A DNA stretch of 64,000 nt from Planktothrix sp. FACHB-1365 (GTDB lineage: Bacteria; Cyanobacteriota; Cyanobacteriia; Cyanobacteriales; Microcoleaceae). The stretch spans positions 1-64,000 of the forward strand of contig NZ_JACJSC010000021.1 of the NCBI RefSeq assembly GCF_014697575.1, given 5' to 3'. Shown here piece by piece: positions 33,954-45,225 of the stretch. Made by a program: the position numbers and the translations under genes. The notes beneath the pieces are model-generated. The model saw nothing but the letters and a program-made list of their open reading frames with translations. It had not been told where the DNA came from and searched no databases. The first letter of the stretch is position 1. The number at the start of each line of letters is the position of its first letter.

Positions 33954-36900
33954 TTAGAAGATAGAAGTCGTAAAGTTATCAAAGGTCAACAAGTTAGGAT
34001 CAACGTTATTCAGGGTAGCGAGAATTTGATTATTGACCTGAATTTGAGTTGAACCATTGACCAGGGTTAAAGTCAGTTGTTCAAAGGTGAGACCGCCATC
34101 AAGGACGATAATATCCACCCCAGAAGTAAAGTCAGTAATGGTATCGGGGCCAAATCCTGAAACCAGAACAAAGCGGTCACTGCCTTCGCCTCCAGTCAGG
34201 GTATCAGCACCGGAGGCCCCCACCAGGATATCGTTACCTTTACCTCCGGTGAGAATATCGTTGTCTTGGCCACCATCAAGGGTATCATCACCGTCATCAC
34301 CCCAGAGTGCATCATTGCCCTCGTTGCCATCGAGCAGGTCGTTGTCCTCGCCTCCGTAAATCAGGTCATCCCCGGAGTTACCAGAGATTGTATCACTATC
34401 TCCGTTCCCAAAGAGGATATCGTCACCGTCGTTTCCTTCTATTAGGTCAGTTCCCAGGTTGCCGAAGATGATATCATCTTTATCACCACCTTTAATTAAG
34501 TCATTATTCTCACCTCCAAAGAGTTGATCCTTGCCATCGCCACCATCAATTAGGTCATCTCCTTCGTTACCATTAATCGAGTCATTGCCATCATTTCCAG
34601 CAATGGTATCGTTATCAAGGTTGCCAAACAAGTCATCATCATCATCGCCACCGTCGATTTGGTCGTTGTCTTTGCCACCCAAAGCTTTATCTTTGCCGTT
34701 GCCAGCATTGATATAGTCGTTACCTTGATTGCCGTTAATGTCGTCGTCACCCTCTCCGGTTTCAATGTTGTCGTTACCTTCTTTACCAAAGATTTGATCA
34801 GATTCGGCTGTACCTAAAATCTCCTCATTTCCATCATTGGAAACCTGGGATTGGGAGATATTGTTAGGTTTTAAGGCAGGAAATTCTATGGTTTTAATAG
34901 ACTTACTAGGGTCATAAATATCACGACTGAGGTTGGGTGTTGGTGTCGGCGTGGGTTCCGGTGTTGGTGTCGGTGTGGGTTCCGGTGTGGGCGTTACCGT
35001 TGGTGTCGGTGTGGGCTCCGGTGTGGGTGTTACCGTTGGTTCCGGTGTGGGCGTTACCGTTGGTGTCGGTGTGGGTTCCGGTGTGGGTGTTACCGTTGGT
35101 TCCGGTGTGGGCGTTACCGTTGGTTCCGGTGTGGGTTCCGGTGTGGGCGTTACCGTTGGTTCCGGTGTTGGTGTTACCGTTGGTGTTACCGTTGGTTCCG
35201 GTGTGGGTTCCGGTGTGGGCGTTACCGTTGGTTCCGGTGTTGGTGTTACCGTTGGTGTTACCGTTGGTTCCGGTGTGGGCTCCGGTGTGGGTGTTACCGT
35301 TGGTGTCGGTGTGGGCTCCGGTGTTGGTGTTACCGTGGGTTCCGGTGTGGGCTCCGGTGTGGGTGTTACCGTTGGTGTCGGTGTGGGCGTTACCGTTGGT
35401 TCCGGTGTTGGTGTTACCGTTGGTGTTACCGTGGGTTCCGGTGTGGGCTCCGGTGTTGGTGTTACCGTTGGTGTCGGTGTGGGCTCCGGTGTTGGTGTTA
35501 CCGTGGGTGTCGGTGTGGGTTCCGGCGTGGGTGTTACCGTCGGTGTTGGTGTCGGTGTTGGTATAATGCTCAACAGGAAACTATCGCTAATACTTGCCCC
35601 GCTTTTATCGGTAGCAGTAACATTAATAGTCAACGCATCAACATCACTGTTAGTCGGTGTTCCTGTAAATGCTCCGGTTGTGCTATTAAACGTTAACCAA
35701 CTGGGTAAAGTTGTACCATCCGCTAAGGTAGCGCTATAGGTTAAACTATCTCCTGCATCAATATCGCTAAAGTTATTAACAATATTGAGATTAAAATTGC
35801 TATCTTCGTTAACGGTTTGGTTCCCGATAGCAGTCGCAGTTGGAGCATCGTTAATGTTATTAACTGTTAGTTGGAAACTATTTTCAACGGTGGCATTACT
35901 ACTATCGGTTGCGATAACTTTAATGTCAAGATTTCCGACATCACTGTTAGTCGGTGTTCCGGTAAAGGTTCCCGTTGTGCTATTAAACGTTAACCAACTG
36001 GGTAAAGTTGTACCATCCGCTAAGGTGGCGCTATAGGTTAAACTATCTCCTGCATCAATATCGTTAAAGTTATTAGCAATATTGAGATTGAAATTGCTAT
36101 CTTCGTTAACGGTTTGGTTCCCGATAGCAGTCGCAGTTGGAGCATCGTTAATGTTATTAACTGTTAGTTGGAAACTATTTTCAACGGTGGCATTACTACT
36201 ATCGGTTGCGATAACTTTAATGTCAAGATTTCCGACATTACTGTTAGTCGGTGTTCCGGTAAATGTTCCGCTTGTGCTGTCGAAAGTTAACCAACTGGGT
36301 AAAGTTGTACCATCGGCTAAGGTGGCGGTATAGGTTAAACTATCTCCTGCATCAATATCGTTAAAGTTATTAGCAATATTCAGACTGAAATTGCTATCTT
36401 GGTTAACGGTTTGAGCCGTGATAGCAGTCGCAGTGGGAGCATCGTTAATATTAGTAACCACAGAAGTTGGACTACTATTAACAGTTTCTACTGTTCCTTG
36501 TCCGTCAGTATAACTAACTTTGAACTGTACCTTTTTCCCAACTTGTGTTTGAGATAAGGTCAAAGTATTATTAATCGCTCCACTAATATTAGTCCAGGTG
36601 AATCCATTATCGGATGAATCTTGCCATTGATAATTTAATGTTCCTAAACCATCCGCATCCGCTAAGGTATTGGTTGCCGTTAAAATTTGGTTTTGTGTTG
36701 CTGTACCCGTAATACTAACGGTTCCTGTGGGTAAGTCATTAACGTTAGTAACCACAGAAGTCGGACTACTATTAACAGTTTCTACTGTCCCTTGTCCGTC
36801 AGTATAACTAACTTTGAACTGTACCTTTTTCCCAACTATTGCTTGAGATAAGATGAAGGTATTATTAATCGCTCCACTAATATTAGTCCAGGTGACTCCA

Positions 36901-39900
36901 TTATCGAATGAATCTTGCCATTGATAATTTAATGTTCCTAAACCATCCGCATCCACTAAGGTATTGGTTGCGGTTAAGATTTGGTTTTGTGTTGCTGTCC
37001 CTGTAATACTAACTGTTCCTGTGGGTAAGTCGTTAATATTAGCAACGGTAGCTGTGGGTGTACTATTAACAGTTTCTACTGTCCCTTGTCCGTCAGTATA
37101 ACTAACTTTTGCCTGTACCTTTTTCCCAACTTGTGCTTGAGATAAGGTCAAAGTATTATTAATCGCTCCACTAATATTAGTCCAGGTGACTCCATTATCG
37201 AATGAATCTTGCCATTGATAATTTAATGTTCCTAAATCATCCGCATCCGCTAAGGTATTGGTTGCGGTTAAAATTTGGTTTTGTGTTGCTGTACCCGTAA
37301 TACTAACGGTTCCTGTGGGTAAGTCATTAACGTTAGTAACCACAGAAGTTGGACTACTATTAACGGTTTCTGCTGTCCCTAATAGGTCAGTATAACTAAC
37401 TTTGAACTGTACCTTTTTCCCAACTTGTGCTTGAGATAAGGTAAAAGTATTATTAGTCGCTCCACTAATGTTAGTCCAGGTGACTCCATTATCGGCTGAA
37501 TCTTGCCATTGATAATTTAATGTTCCTAAACCATCCGCATCCGCTAAGGTATTAGTTGTTGCGGTTAAGGTTTGGTTTTGTGTTGCTGTCCCTGTAATAC
37601 TAACATTACCTGTAGGAGCATCGTTAACGTTAGCAACAGTGAGTTGGAAACTGTTTTCAACAGTAGCATTACTACTATCTTTAGCTGTAACTTTGATAGC
37701 AATATTTCCGACATCACTGTTAGTCGGTATTCCGGTAAATGCTCCGCTTGTGCTGTCTAAAGTTAACCAACTGGGTAAAGTTGTACCATCAGCTAAGGTG
37801 GCGGTATAGGTTAGGGTGTCTCCATCAACATCGCTAAAATTATTAACAATATTGAGATTAAAATTGCTATCTTGGTTAACGGTTTGAGCCGTGATAGGAG
37901 TCGCAGTTGGAGCGTCGTTAACTGCCGTTACCGTAATGGATGCGGTAGCAGTGTTGACGCTAAAGGCTGTTGTCCCGCCGTTAATACTGGTGTTGGCGGT
38001 ACTTCCGACTGTACCTGTGGACTTATCCCAAGCGCGGAACGTGAGGGCAGTGGCAATAGTACCGTTATAGTTGGTGTTGGGTTGGAAGCGGACTTTGTTA
38101 CTCGCATCTAATAATAGGGCGTTACTGTTGCTGACGGCGGGGAAGTTCGTCCAAGTTGTGCCATTGGTGGAATATTGCCAAGTGCCGTTATTGTCGGCAG
38201 TAGTGATAGCAACCGCTTTGGTGAGGGTGGTGGTGTCTACATCGGATATGGGGAAAAGATTGTTATAGATTTTGCTGATGTAACCAGAATTACTGTTGCC
38301 CGTGAGCAGGATGTCGATTTTACCATCAGAGTCAAAGTCGGCGGTGCTGACAGAACTCTCGTAAACACCAGTGAGGGAGACGTTGGTGTTTTCGCTAAAT
38401 CCCCCACTGCCGTTGTTGCTATAGATTTGGCTGATGAAACCAGAAAGAGTCAAGCCTGTGAGCAGGATGTCGGTGTAGTTATCAGAGTCAAAGTCACCCG
38501 TGGTGACGGAACTATGGTAAACACCCCAGAGGGAGACGTTGGTGTTTTCGCTAAAACCGCCACTGCCGTTGTTGCTATAGATTTTGCTGATGGGGTTAGA
38601 ACCAGTCCAGCCCGTGAGCAGGATGTCGGTGTCACCATCAGAGTCAAAGTCGGCGGTGCTGACGGAACTATATTTAACACCGGAGAGGGAGACGTTGGTG
38701 TTTTCGCTAAATCCGCCACTGCCGTTGTTGCTATAGATTTTGCTGATGGGCTTAAATGAACTATCGATGCCCGTGAGCAGGATGTCGATGTTACCATCAG
38801 AGTCAAAGTCGGCGGTGGTGACGGAACTATATTTAACACCGGAGAGGGAGACGTTGGTGTTTTCGCTAAAACCGCCACTGCCGTTGTTGCTATAGATTTT
38901 GCTGATGGGCTTAAATGAACTATCCCAGCCCGTGAGCAGGATGTCGATGTTACCATCAGAGTCAAAGTCGGCGGTGCTGACAGAACTCTCGAAAACACCG
39001 GAGAGGGAGACGTTGGTGTTTTCGCTAAAACCGCCACTGCCGTTGTTGCTATAGATTTTGCTGATGGGCTTAAATGAACTATCCCAGCCCGTGAGCAGGA
39101 TGTCGATGTTACCATCTTTGTCGAAGTCGGCGGTGCTGACAGAACTATAGGAAACACCGGAGAGGGAGACGTTGGTGTTTTCGCTAAAACCGCCACTGCC
39201 GTTGTTGCTATAGATTTTGCTGATGGGGTTTCCTGAACTATCTTCACCTGTGAGCAGGATGTCGATGTCCCCATCTTTGTCGAAGTCGGCGGTGGTGACG
39301 GAACTATTGCGAACACCCGTGAGGGAGACGTTGGTGTTTTCTTTGATACTCCCAATCGGAATTATATCTTTGATAACATCCCCAATGGAGGTGCTATCAT
39401 CTTCGTTAATGGTGGTGAGGCTATAGGTGAAGTTGGTATTATCTAATACGGGCGCATCGTTAACGGCCGTGACCGTAACTTGGGCGGTGACTGGGGTAGG
39501 AGACTCTAAACCATCGTTATCTTTAGCTACCACTTGCAAAGCGTTGACCGTGCCGTTAACGTTAGCATCCGGTGTCCAATAAGCTTTTTTCGTGGCATCT
39601 ATCGTCTCATTACTCCCGGCAACCCAAGCTGTGGCGCTGGCTGCATCGTTGCCAATTTTTAACGTCCCACTACTAACGGATTTAACGACAAAGGCATCCA
39701 CCGTGCCATCACTGTCCGCTTCATTGCCTTGGGCGGCGAATTCGGCAAAGGTGAGTTCGACTTCCGTGTCTTCGTTGGTGGTGTCAACGGGGCTAGTAAA
39801 ACTGCTGAGGGTGGGGGGAGTGAAGGTGGGGATGTTGTTATAGATTTTGCTGATGGGGTTTCCTGAACTATCCCGGCCCGTAAGCAGGATGTCAATGTGG

Positions 39901-40949
39901 CTATTTTTGTCGAAGTCGGCGGTGCTGACGGAACTATAGCCAACATCGGTGAGGGAGACGTTGGTGTTTTCGCTAAATCCCCCACTGCCGTTGTTGCTAT
40001 AGATTTTGCTGATGCGTTGATATGAACTATCCTGGCCCGTGAGCAGGATGTCGATGTGGCTATCTTTGTCGAAGTCGGCGGTGCTGACGGAACTATTGCC
40101 AACATCGGTGAGGGAGACGTTGGTGTTTTCGCTAAATTCCCCACTGCCGTTGTTGCTATAGATTTTGCTGATGCGTTGATATAAACTATTCTGGCCCGTG
40201 AGCAGGATGTCGATGTCACCATCAGAGTCAAAGTCGGCGGTGCTGACGGAACTATGGTAAACACCAGAGAGGGAGACGTTGGTGTTTTCGCTAAATCCCC
40301 CACTGCCGTTGTTGCTATAGATTTTGCTGATGCGGTTATATGAACTATCCTGGCCCGTGAGCAGGATGTCGATGTCACCATCAGAGTCAAAGTCGGCGGT
40401 GGTGACGGAACTATAGGCAACACCGGTGAGGGAGACGTTGGTGTTTTCGCTAAATCCCCCACTGCCGTTATTGCTATAGATTTTGCTGATGGGGTTTCCT
40501 GAACTATCTTTCCCCGTGAGCAGGATGTCGATGTTACCATCTTTGTCGAAGTCGGCCGTGGTGACGGAACTATAGGAAACACCGGAGAGGGAGACGTTGG
40601 TGTTTTCGCTAAATCCCCCACTGCCGTTGTTGCTATAGATTTTGCTGATGGGGTTATATGAACTATCCTGGCCCGTGAGCAGGATGTCGATGTTACCATC
40701 TTTGTCAAAGTCGGCGGTGCTGACGGAACTATATTTAACACCGGTGAGGGAGACGTTGGTGTTTTGGCTAAAACCGCCACTGCCGTTGTTGCTATAGATT
40801 TTGCTGATGGGGTTATATGAACTATCTTCACCTGTGAGCAGGATGTCGATGTCCCCATCTTTGTCGAAGTCGGCGGTGCTGACGGAACTAAAGGAAACAC
40901 CAGTGAGGGAGATGTTGGTGTTTTCGGTAAAGTTAAAACTAGAAGTCAT
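33954..40949 (-). CDS. Giant RTX/VCBS/cadherin-like secreted protein
   Basis: A 2331-aa modular surface or secreted protein. I start it at ATG 40949 ([15 protein letters not shown]) with aaagga upstream; a TTG 51 bp earlier is less likely. Order: FG-GAP/VCBS repeats with [14 protein letters not shown] calcium loops (1-375 and about 530-860), a cadherin-like unit between them, four Ig-like [16 protein letters not shown] repeats, four CADG-type LPSWLTFNS repeats, a long PTPEPTPTV linker (about 1800-2010), and RTX nonapeptides (GGxGxDxL type) up to a [15 protein letters not shown] end typical of type I secretion. No N-terminal signal is seen. An adhesin or calcium-binding envelope protein is likely. 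Confidence 0.9.
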   Translation of the reverse strand: MTSSFNFTENTNISLTGVSFSSVSTADFDKDGDIDILLTGEDSSYNPISKIYSNNGSGGFSQNTNVSLTGVKYSSVSTADFDKDGNIDILLTGQDSSYNPISKIYSNNGSGGFSENTNVSLSGVSYSSVTTADFDKDGNIDILLTGKDSSGNPISKIYSNNGSGGFSENTNVSLTGVAYSSVTTADFDSDGDIDILLTGQDSSYNRISKIYSNNGSGGFSENTNVSLSGVYHSSVSTADFDSDGDIDILLTGQNSLYQRISKIYSNNGSGEFSENTNVSLTDVGNSSVSTADFDKDSHIDILLTGQDSSYQRISKIYSNNGSGGFSENTNVSLTDVGYSSVSTADFDKNSHIDILLTGRDSSGNPISKIYNNIPTFTPPTLSSFTSPVDTTNEDTEVELTFAEFAAQGNEADSDGTVDAFVVKSVSSGTLKIGNDAASATAWVAGSNETIDATKKAYWTPDANVNGTVNALQVVAKDNDGLESPTPVTAQVTVTAVNDAPVLDNTNFTYSLTTINEDDSTSIGDVIKDIIPIGSIKENTNVSLTGVRNSSVTTADFDKDGDIDILLTGEDSSGNPISKIYSNNGSGGFSENTNVSLSGVSYSSVSTADFDKDGNIDILLTGWDSSFKPISKIYSNNGSGGFSENTNVSLSGVFESSVSTADFDSDGNIDILLTGWDSSFKPISKIYSNNGSGGFSENTNVSLSGVKYSSVTTADFDSDGNIDILLTGIDSSFKPISKIYSNNGSGGFSENTNVSLSGVKYSSVSTADFDSDGDTDILLTGWTGSNPISKIYSNNGSGGFSENTNVSLWGVYHSSVTTGDFDSDNYTDILLTGLTLSGFISQIYSNNGSGGFSENTNVSLTGVYESSVSTADFDSDGKIDILLTGNSNSGYISKIYNNLFPISDVDTTTLTKAVAITTADNNGTWQYSTNGTTWTNFPAVSNSNALLLDASNKVRFQPNTNYNGTIATALTFRAWDKSTGTVGSTANTSINGGTTAFSVNTATASITVTAVNDAPTATPITAQTVNQDSNFNLNIVNNFSDVDGDTLTYTATLADGTTLPSWLTLDSTSGAFTGIPTNSDVGNIAIKVTAKDSSNATVENSFQLTVANVNDAPTGNVSITGTATQNQTLTATTNTLADADGLGTLNYQWQDSADNGVTWTNISGATNNTFTLSQAQVGKKVQFKVSYTDLLGTAETVNSSPTSVVTNVNDLPTGTVSITGTATQNQILTATNTLADADDLGTLNYQWQDSFDNGVTWTNISGAINNTLTLSQAQVGKKVQAKVSYTDGQGTVETVNSTPTATVANINDLPTGTVSITGTATQNQILTATNTLVDADGLGTLNYQWQDSFDNGVTWTNISGAINNTFILSQAIVGKKVQFKVSYTDGQGTVETVNSSPTSVVTNVNDLPTGTVSITGTATQNQILTATNTLADADGLGTLNYQWQDSSDNGFTWTNISGAINNTLTLSQTQVGKKVQFKVSYTDGQGTVETVNSSPTSVVTNINDAPTATAITAQTVNQDSNFSLNIANNFNDIDAGDSLTYTATLADGTTLPSWLTFDSTSGTFTGTPTNSNVGNLDIKVIATDSSNATVENSFQLTVNNINDAPTATAIGNQTVNEDSNFNLNIANNFNDIDAGDSLTYSATLADGTTLPSWLTFNSTTGTFTGTPTNSDVGNLDIKVIATDSSNATVENSFQLTVNNINDAPTATAIGNQTVNEDSNFNLNIVNNFSDIDAGDSLTYSATLADGTTLPSWLTFNSTTGAFTGTPTNSDVDALTINVTATDKSGASISDSFLLSIIPTPTPTPTVTPTPEPTPTPTVTPTPEPTPTPTVTPTPEPTPEPTVTPTVTPTPEPTVTPTPTPTVTPTPEPTPEPTVTPTPEPTPTPTVTPTPEPTPEPTVTPTVTPTPEPTVTPTPEPTPEPTVTPTVTPTPEPTVTPTPEPTPEPTVTPTPEPTVTPTPEPTPTPTVTPTPEPTVTPTPEPTPTPTVTPTPEPTPTPTPEPTPTPTPNLSRDIYDPSKSIKTIEFPALKPNNISQSQVSNDGNEEILGTAESDQIFGKEGNDNIETGEGDDDINGNQGNDYINAGNGKDKALGGKDNDQIDGGDDDDDLFGNLDNDTIAGNDGNDSINGNEGDDLIDGGDGKDQLFGGENNDLIKGGDKDDIIFGNLGTDLIEGNDGDDILFGNGDSDTISGNSGDDLIYGGEDNDLLDGNEGNDALWGDDGDDTLDGGQDNDILTGGKGNDILVGASGADTLTGGEGSDRFVLVSGFGPDTITDFTSGVDIIVLDGGLTFEQLTLTLVNGSTQIQVNNQILATLNNVDPNLLTFDNFTTSIF
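34940..35565. repeat. Imperfect tandem repeat encoding the Pro-Thr linker
   Basis: Short units (ggtgtgggttccggtgt and ggtgttaccgttggt types) repeat over about 620 bp, encoding [11 protein letters not shown] on the minus strand. The third-base bias leaves other frames open; see rejected items. Confidence 0.9.
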
Positions 40950-41021
40950 TTTCTTAATTTCCTTTAATTGGGTAGTCGGTTTATCCCTAATGGGTATCAA
41001 GATGCTTCTGATGGTTGGGGG

Positions 41022-44000
41022 TTAACGGTTTCCCATTTGTCGAAATGCCTCTTCTAAGTGGCTGACAAACCCTGATACGTTAAATAACGGGGCATCTCGT
41101 TTTTGTAACCGTTGACGCCACTGTTGCAACTTCTGGGGATGGGTGGCCCAGTCAATGGCCTTTTGTTCGTACTCCTCCACACTGTGAGCAATCATTTCTG
41201 GGAGTCCACCACTGGCACAAATACTGGCCCCCATGCGGGAGGCGTTGGTGTCACCGGGTTTTGTCAGTACGGGTACACCCGCCCACAACGCTGCTACAGT
41301 GGTAGAACCGCCACTATATATCCACGTATCTAAGGCTAAATCTGCCAGTTGTAAGCGGGCGAGATATTCGGGGTGGGGAATTTTGGGGGCAAAAATTAGT
41401 CTTTCGGGTGCAACTCCAGAAGCAGCAGCTTTTTTGTGTAAATTATTGATAACTTCCTCTGTTGTCGGTTCAGATAACCACAAAACACTGCCTTCAACTT
41501 GCTGTAAGATTCCCATCCAAACGGCAAATAAATCCGGCGTAATTTTAAAATGTCGGTTGTAGCAAACAAAGACAAAACCATCTTCTGGCAACCCGAATTC
41601 AGCCCGACTAAATTGTTTGTTGGAAATCTCCATCGGTGAACAGATGAACTGATGGGGTAAATAGATGATTGACTCGCTATAATTTTTAGCTAAATCCGGT
41701 GGTACTACCCATTCATCCGTTAGCAAGTAGGGGATAAAATTCGCGCCCATTGTATTGGGATATCCCAGAAAACTTGCTTGTATGGGGGCAGGTTGATAAG
41801 CCAATATTTCCGGTTTACCGTATCCTGTATAACCCGCTAAATCGATTAAAATATCAATGCCATCAGCGTTAATTTGCACAGCCGCATCAGAGGCAGAAAG
41901 TTGGGAAATATCTCGAAATTGATCACAGCCATTTTTAATCCTTTCTGTGACTTCATCGTTGACATTTAATAGGTTATAGCCAAAGATTTCAAACTCTTCT
42001 CGGTTATGGTTTTCAAAGATTTGATAAATTAACCGTCCGACGGCGTGACTATAGAAATCGGGGGAAACATAACCCACCCGCAATTTATCGGTTTTTTGAG
42101 AATAGATGAATTGCGGTTTTTTCTCAGCTATTGATTTCTCAATTCCTGCGGCGTGTTTTTGGGCAACGGCTAGGGATAATTCGGGGGGAATTGGAAGGGC
42201 GTTTAACTGAAAGGGAGCTAAGGTAAACCCTTTCTGGTCTTCCTGTATATATTGGGTCGTGGAATTCATCAAATCTTGGACAAAATGATCATAGTTTTCC
42301 CAGTCGCAGAGATTCAGTTTCACAAACCCGATATGGGGATATAAATATTCAGCATTAGGGTTGAGGCTTTGCACTCGTTCATAGGCGAGTTTCGCTAAGG
42401 TAAATTGACTCTGAAATTCCCAAATTTGCCCAAGTTGAAAATAGGCATCGGCGTAGTTTCGTTGGTGTTTAGCTGCGGTTTGAAAGAGTTGAATCGCTTC
42501 GTCTAATTTAGCTTGTTGTTTATACAATAAACCTAAATTGTACAACGCCGGAACAAGCTCAGGGTTTAATTCCAAGGCGCGTTTTAATAACTCCTCGGCT
42601 TGATTTAGCTGGGTTTTAATTAGATAAATTGACCCTAAGTTAGTTAAGGTTAACGCTGAATCCGGGTTAATTTTTAGAGCGTTTTGATAACAAGTTATGG
42701 CTTCAGATAAGCGATTTTGCTGTTGGAGTAAGGTTCCTAAATTATTGTGAGCAGGAATATAGTTTGGTTCGGCTGTTATAGCGTTTTGGAAACAAGCGAT
42801 CGCTTGTTCAATTTTTCCTTGTTTTTTGAAATCTTGCCCCCGTTCAAATTCATCTTTTGCTGCTTTTAATTGTGGGTTTTTTAACGTCCTTAAGTGTTGT
42901 TCTAGGATGTCATCTAATTCTGAAATCGTCGTCTCATCTTCTCGAAAAATCTGCCCGACATATTCAGTATGTTGACGAGAAATTGGAAAGGGTTTTCCTT
43001 CGGAAAATTCATCATGAACCAAACTTTGATATTGAGCCAAAGGATAAATGACATCGTTCAAAAACCGTTGATCAATGCCTTTCGTTAAAGATTCAGTGTG
43101 AATTTTAACATAATTATTGATAGCAGTTTTGATTTCTAAATTCCCTTTAAATCCCCACATTCCTCCCATAATTTTGCTTCGATGCAAAGGATGATCTCGC
43201 ATAATATGAAACGGAAAAGGACTGGTTAACCATTCATCAACGGCGGCTTTTTCCCGTTGATTAAGCCGCGAGTCCGTATCCCGAATAATTGTAATTTCGA
43301 CATCTGGATCATTCAGGGCTAGAAACCGCCAAAATGATCCGGTACAATTTTGAGAGGGGGTTTGCATTGGGATGATTTCTACATGATTCCAAGCCGATAA
43401 ACGTTCTAACGTTTCTTTGGGAACGGTTTCATCTACATAAAACCGACAAATCCAACCCGGATAAATTTTAAGCGCTAATTCCGCATTTTTAACCGCACCG
43501 ATATTGTAGATAGGATCATTGCCCCAAAGACTAAAAGAGATGACTTTTTTCTGGGTTTTTGTGGGGCTACCAATAGTTACTAATTTAGCAATATTTCCAC
43601 TTTTAAACCCTAAAGTCATCGGACATTGAACTTGGGGCAAAATCGCCACATCATAAAGTTCTGTGGCTTCGGTATCCATATCTAGCCACTCGACAATATT
43701 TCCGGTTTTTATGTCAATAATTAAGATGCCACAACGGGCTTCGGCTTGTTTTTGTTGCAGTTTTTCTCCGAGTAATAAACCGGAAAAATGATAGTCCCTA
43801 GGTTTAGATAAACCCACAACGGCAAAATCTCCGACAAAGGCTAACCCCCGTCCATAACCGGGACAAAAGGTAACGGGGACAAATTCACCGTTTTCGATAT
43901 AGCCGAAATCACCTGTTCCTGAGTTGAGTAACCACAATTTCCCTTGATACCATCGAGGCGAATGGGGCATCGATAACCCCCTAGCGATGATATCGTTGGT

Positions 44001-44594
44001 TTGAATATCAATCACCACTCCCCCATCACCCCTTCGATGTCGCCAACCTGATGCTACATCCGAACAACTCACCGCCGTTACATAGCGGGGAATACCGTTA
44101 ACGGCGGCTAACCCGTTGAGGTGACAGCGATCTTCCGGGGCGAGTTTACTGATAAAATTCGGTTGCCATACAGGGGTAAAGCTGTGCTGGGGATGGAGCG
44201 TCGCTAAACAGCTATATTCGGTATTGGCAAAGATGATGTTACCTTGAGGATCAACTACAAGGTCATGTACGTCTAAATCTCCGGTGGTGTAGGCAATGCG
44301 AGGGACATAAACGTGATCATATTTATCCTGTAAAAGTTCCCCATTTTCGAGGATATTTTCAAACCGCCAAATTTGATAGCGGGTAGCAAGGTAAAAGCGT
44401 TCTGATGTTGTATACAGTCCCATGGGTCGCTCAAATTCCCAAACCGGGGTGGAAATTTGGCCGTTAGGTTGGACTCCGATCAAACAAAGGCGGTTTGTTT
44501 GGTAGGTAGTTAGGGCGACGCTGACTTGCTGTTGGTGTAGCCATTCCAGAAAGTGCCGCGAGAAAGGAACCGTTAGGGTTTTAGGATTGTTCAT
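41022..44594 (-). CDS. TIGR03032 / glycosyltransferase / TPR / O-GlcNAc transferase-like fusion
   Basis: A 1190-aa multidomain protein. Residues 1 to about 325 match the TIGR03032 (DUF4915) family (LCLIGVQPNGQISTPVWEF, RGLSMPHSPRWYQGKLWLL). About 345-575 is a glycosyltransferase-like domain (SLWGNDPIYNIGAVKN, IIRDTDSRLNQREK, HIMRDHPLHRSKIMGG). About 600-760 holds at least four TPRs (IPAHNNLGTLLQQQNRLSEA). About 850-1185 is a GT41/SPINDLY-type catalytic region (LRVGYVSPDFYSHAVGRL, TKPGDTNASRMGASIC). The gene ends 73 bp before the giant adhesin gene on the same strand. It probably glycosylates serine or threonine residues, perhaps the Pro-Thr linker of its neighbour (inference). Confidence 0.9.
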   Translation of the reverse strand: MNNPKTLTVPFSRHFLEWLHQQQVSVALTTYQTNRLCLIGVQPNGQISTPVWEFERPMGLYTTSERFYLATRYQIWRFENILENGELLQDKYDHVYVPRIAYTTGDLDVHDLVVDPQGNIIFANTEYSCLATLHPQHSFTPVWQPNFISKLAPEDRCHLNGLAAVNGIPRYVTAVSCSDVASGWRHRRGDGGVVIDIQTNDIIARGLSMPHSPRWYQGKLWLLNSGTGDFGYIENGEFVPVTFCPGYGRGLAFVGDFAVVGLSKPRDYHFSGLLLGEKLQQKQAEARCGILIIDIKTGNIVEWLDMDTEATELYDVAILPQVQCPMTLGFKSGNIAKLVTIGSPTKTQKKVISFSLWGNDPIYNIGAVKNAELALKIYPGWICRFYVDETVPKETLERLSAWNHVEIIPMQTPSQNCTGSFWRFLALNDPDVEITIIRDTDSRLNQREKAAVDEWLTSPFPFHIMRDHPLHRSKIMGGMWGFKGNLEIKTAINNYVKIHTESLTKGIDQRFLNDVIYPLAQYQSLVHDEFSEGKPFPISRQHTEYVGQIFREDETTISELDDILEQHLRTLKNPQLKAAKDEFERGQDFKKQGKIEQAIACFQNAITAEPNYIPAHNNLGTLLQQQNRLSEAITCYQNALKINPDSALTLTNLGSIYLIKTQLNQAEELLKRALELNPELVPALYNLGLLYKQQAKLDEAIQLFQTAAKHQRNYADAYFQLGQIWEFQSQFTLAKLAYERVQSLNPNAEYLYPHIGFVKLNLCDWENYDHFVQDLMNSTTQYIQEDQKGFTLAPFQLNALPIPPELSLAVAQKHAAGIEKSIAEKKPQFIYSQKTDKLRVGYVSPDFYSHAVGRLIYQIFENHNREEFEIFGYNLLNVNDEVTERIKNGCDQFRDISQLSASDAAVQINADGIDILIDLAGYTGYGKPEILAYQPAPIQASFLGYPNTMGANFIPYLLTDEWVVPPDLAKNYSESIIYLPHQFICSPMEISNKQFSRAEFGLPEDGFVFVCYNRHFKITPDLFAVWMGILQQVEGSVLWLSEPTTEEVINNLHKKAAASGVAPERLIFAPKIPHPEYLARLQLADLALDTWIYSGGSTTVAALWAGVPVLTKPGDTNASRMGASICASGGLPEMIAHSVEEYEQKAIDWATHPQKLQQWRQRLQKRDAPLFNVSGFVSHLEEAFRQMGNR

Positions 44595-45225
44595 GGGTTA
44601 TTACTTGAGCCAAGTCCAAAAAGTTGAATTGGCTCAGATGTTAAGTGCTTATGTAAAACAAATCACCCAGTTGAGAAAAAAACCGGGAACCTGGAATCAC
44701 CAAATGTGCAAATAATTATGTTTGGACACTTATTGAGTCCCTAAATAGGCCATTGGGAAATCCTGAAACTCTTGTAATACAAGTGGCCTTGCTTGAAGGG
44801 GATACAGAGTTTAAAATGTTGCTAACCTGTCGCCCCTTTAAATTGTATAGTTAGGTACCTGAAACCTTTCTATAGCTTAGATCGGGTTAAAAAAGTAGAT
44901 TGCTTAACAGCTTAGAAGCATCTCCAATTTCTATAATATTCCTATAGCTGTCACTGTCGGAAAATCTTTACAATTTTTTACCGCTAGAGCTTTTGTCTAG
45001 GAAGCGATTGGATTTGCTGATGTCGTAGGCAATCGCCCAAATTTTTTCTAATACCAAATACAAAAACGAAGTTTTTTTAAAAGGACAGCTTGCATTGATT
45101 GACGCAAGAGGGGAGAAGTGAAACCTTGGTGTTGGTTACTCCAGCGTTAATTTGATAATATGAAGTTGATCCAGATTAAGATTGGGTATCCTTAAATTGT
45201 ATCAACTGTGTTTTGGGGACTGGCA
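44595..45225. other. Gene-free spacer
   Basis: About 630 bp between divergent genes (the glycosyltransferase fusion and the proline-rich lipoprotein). I see no ORF, tRNA or clear repeat; it probably carries promoters for both. Confidence 0.45.

Noticed and set aside
34933-35739. Long plus-strand frames rich in Gly-Val or Pro-Val-Trp opposite the giant gene
   Set aside because: They are the antisense of the Pro-Thr repeat tract; the repeat structure keeps other frames open and their composition is not protein-like.
38450-40900. Two minus-strand frames (301 and 413 aa) of Ser/Thr/Pro repeats within the giant gene
   Set aside because: They are shifted-frame reading of the VCBS DNA repeats. The main frame shows clear VCBS motifs, the shifted ones no known fold.
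41112-41581. Short frames within the O-GlcNAc-transferase-like region
   Set aside because: Shadows of a conserved catalytic domain on the minus strand.
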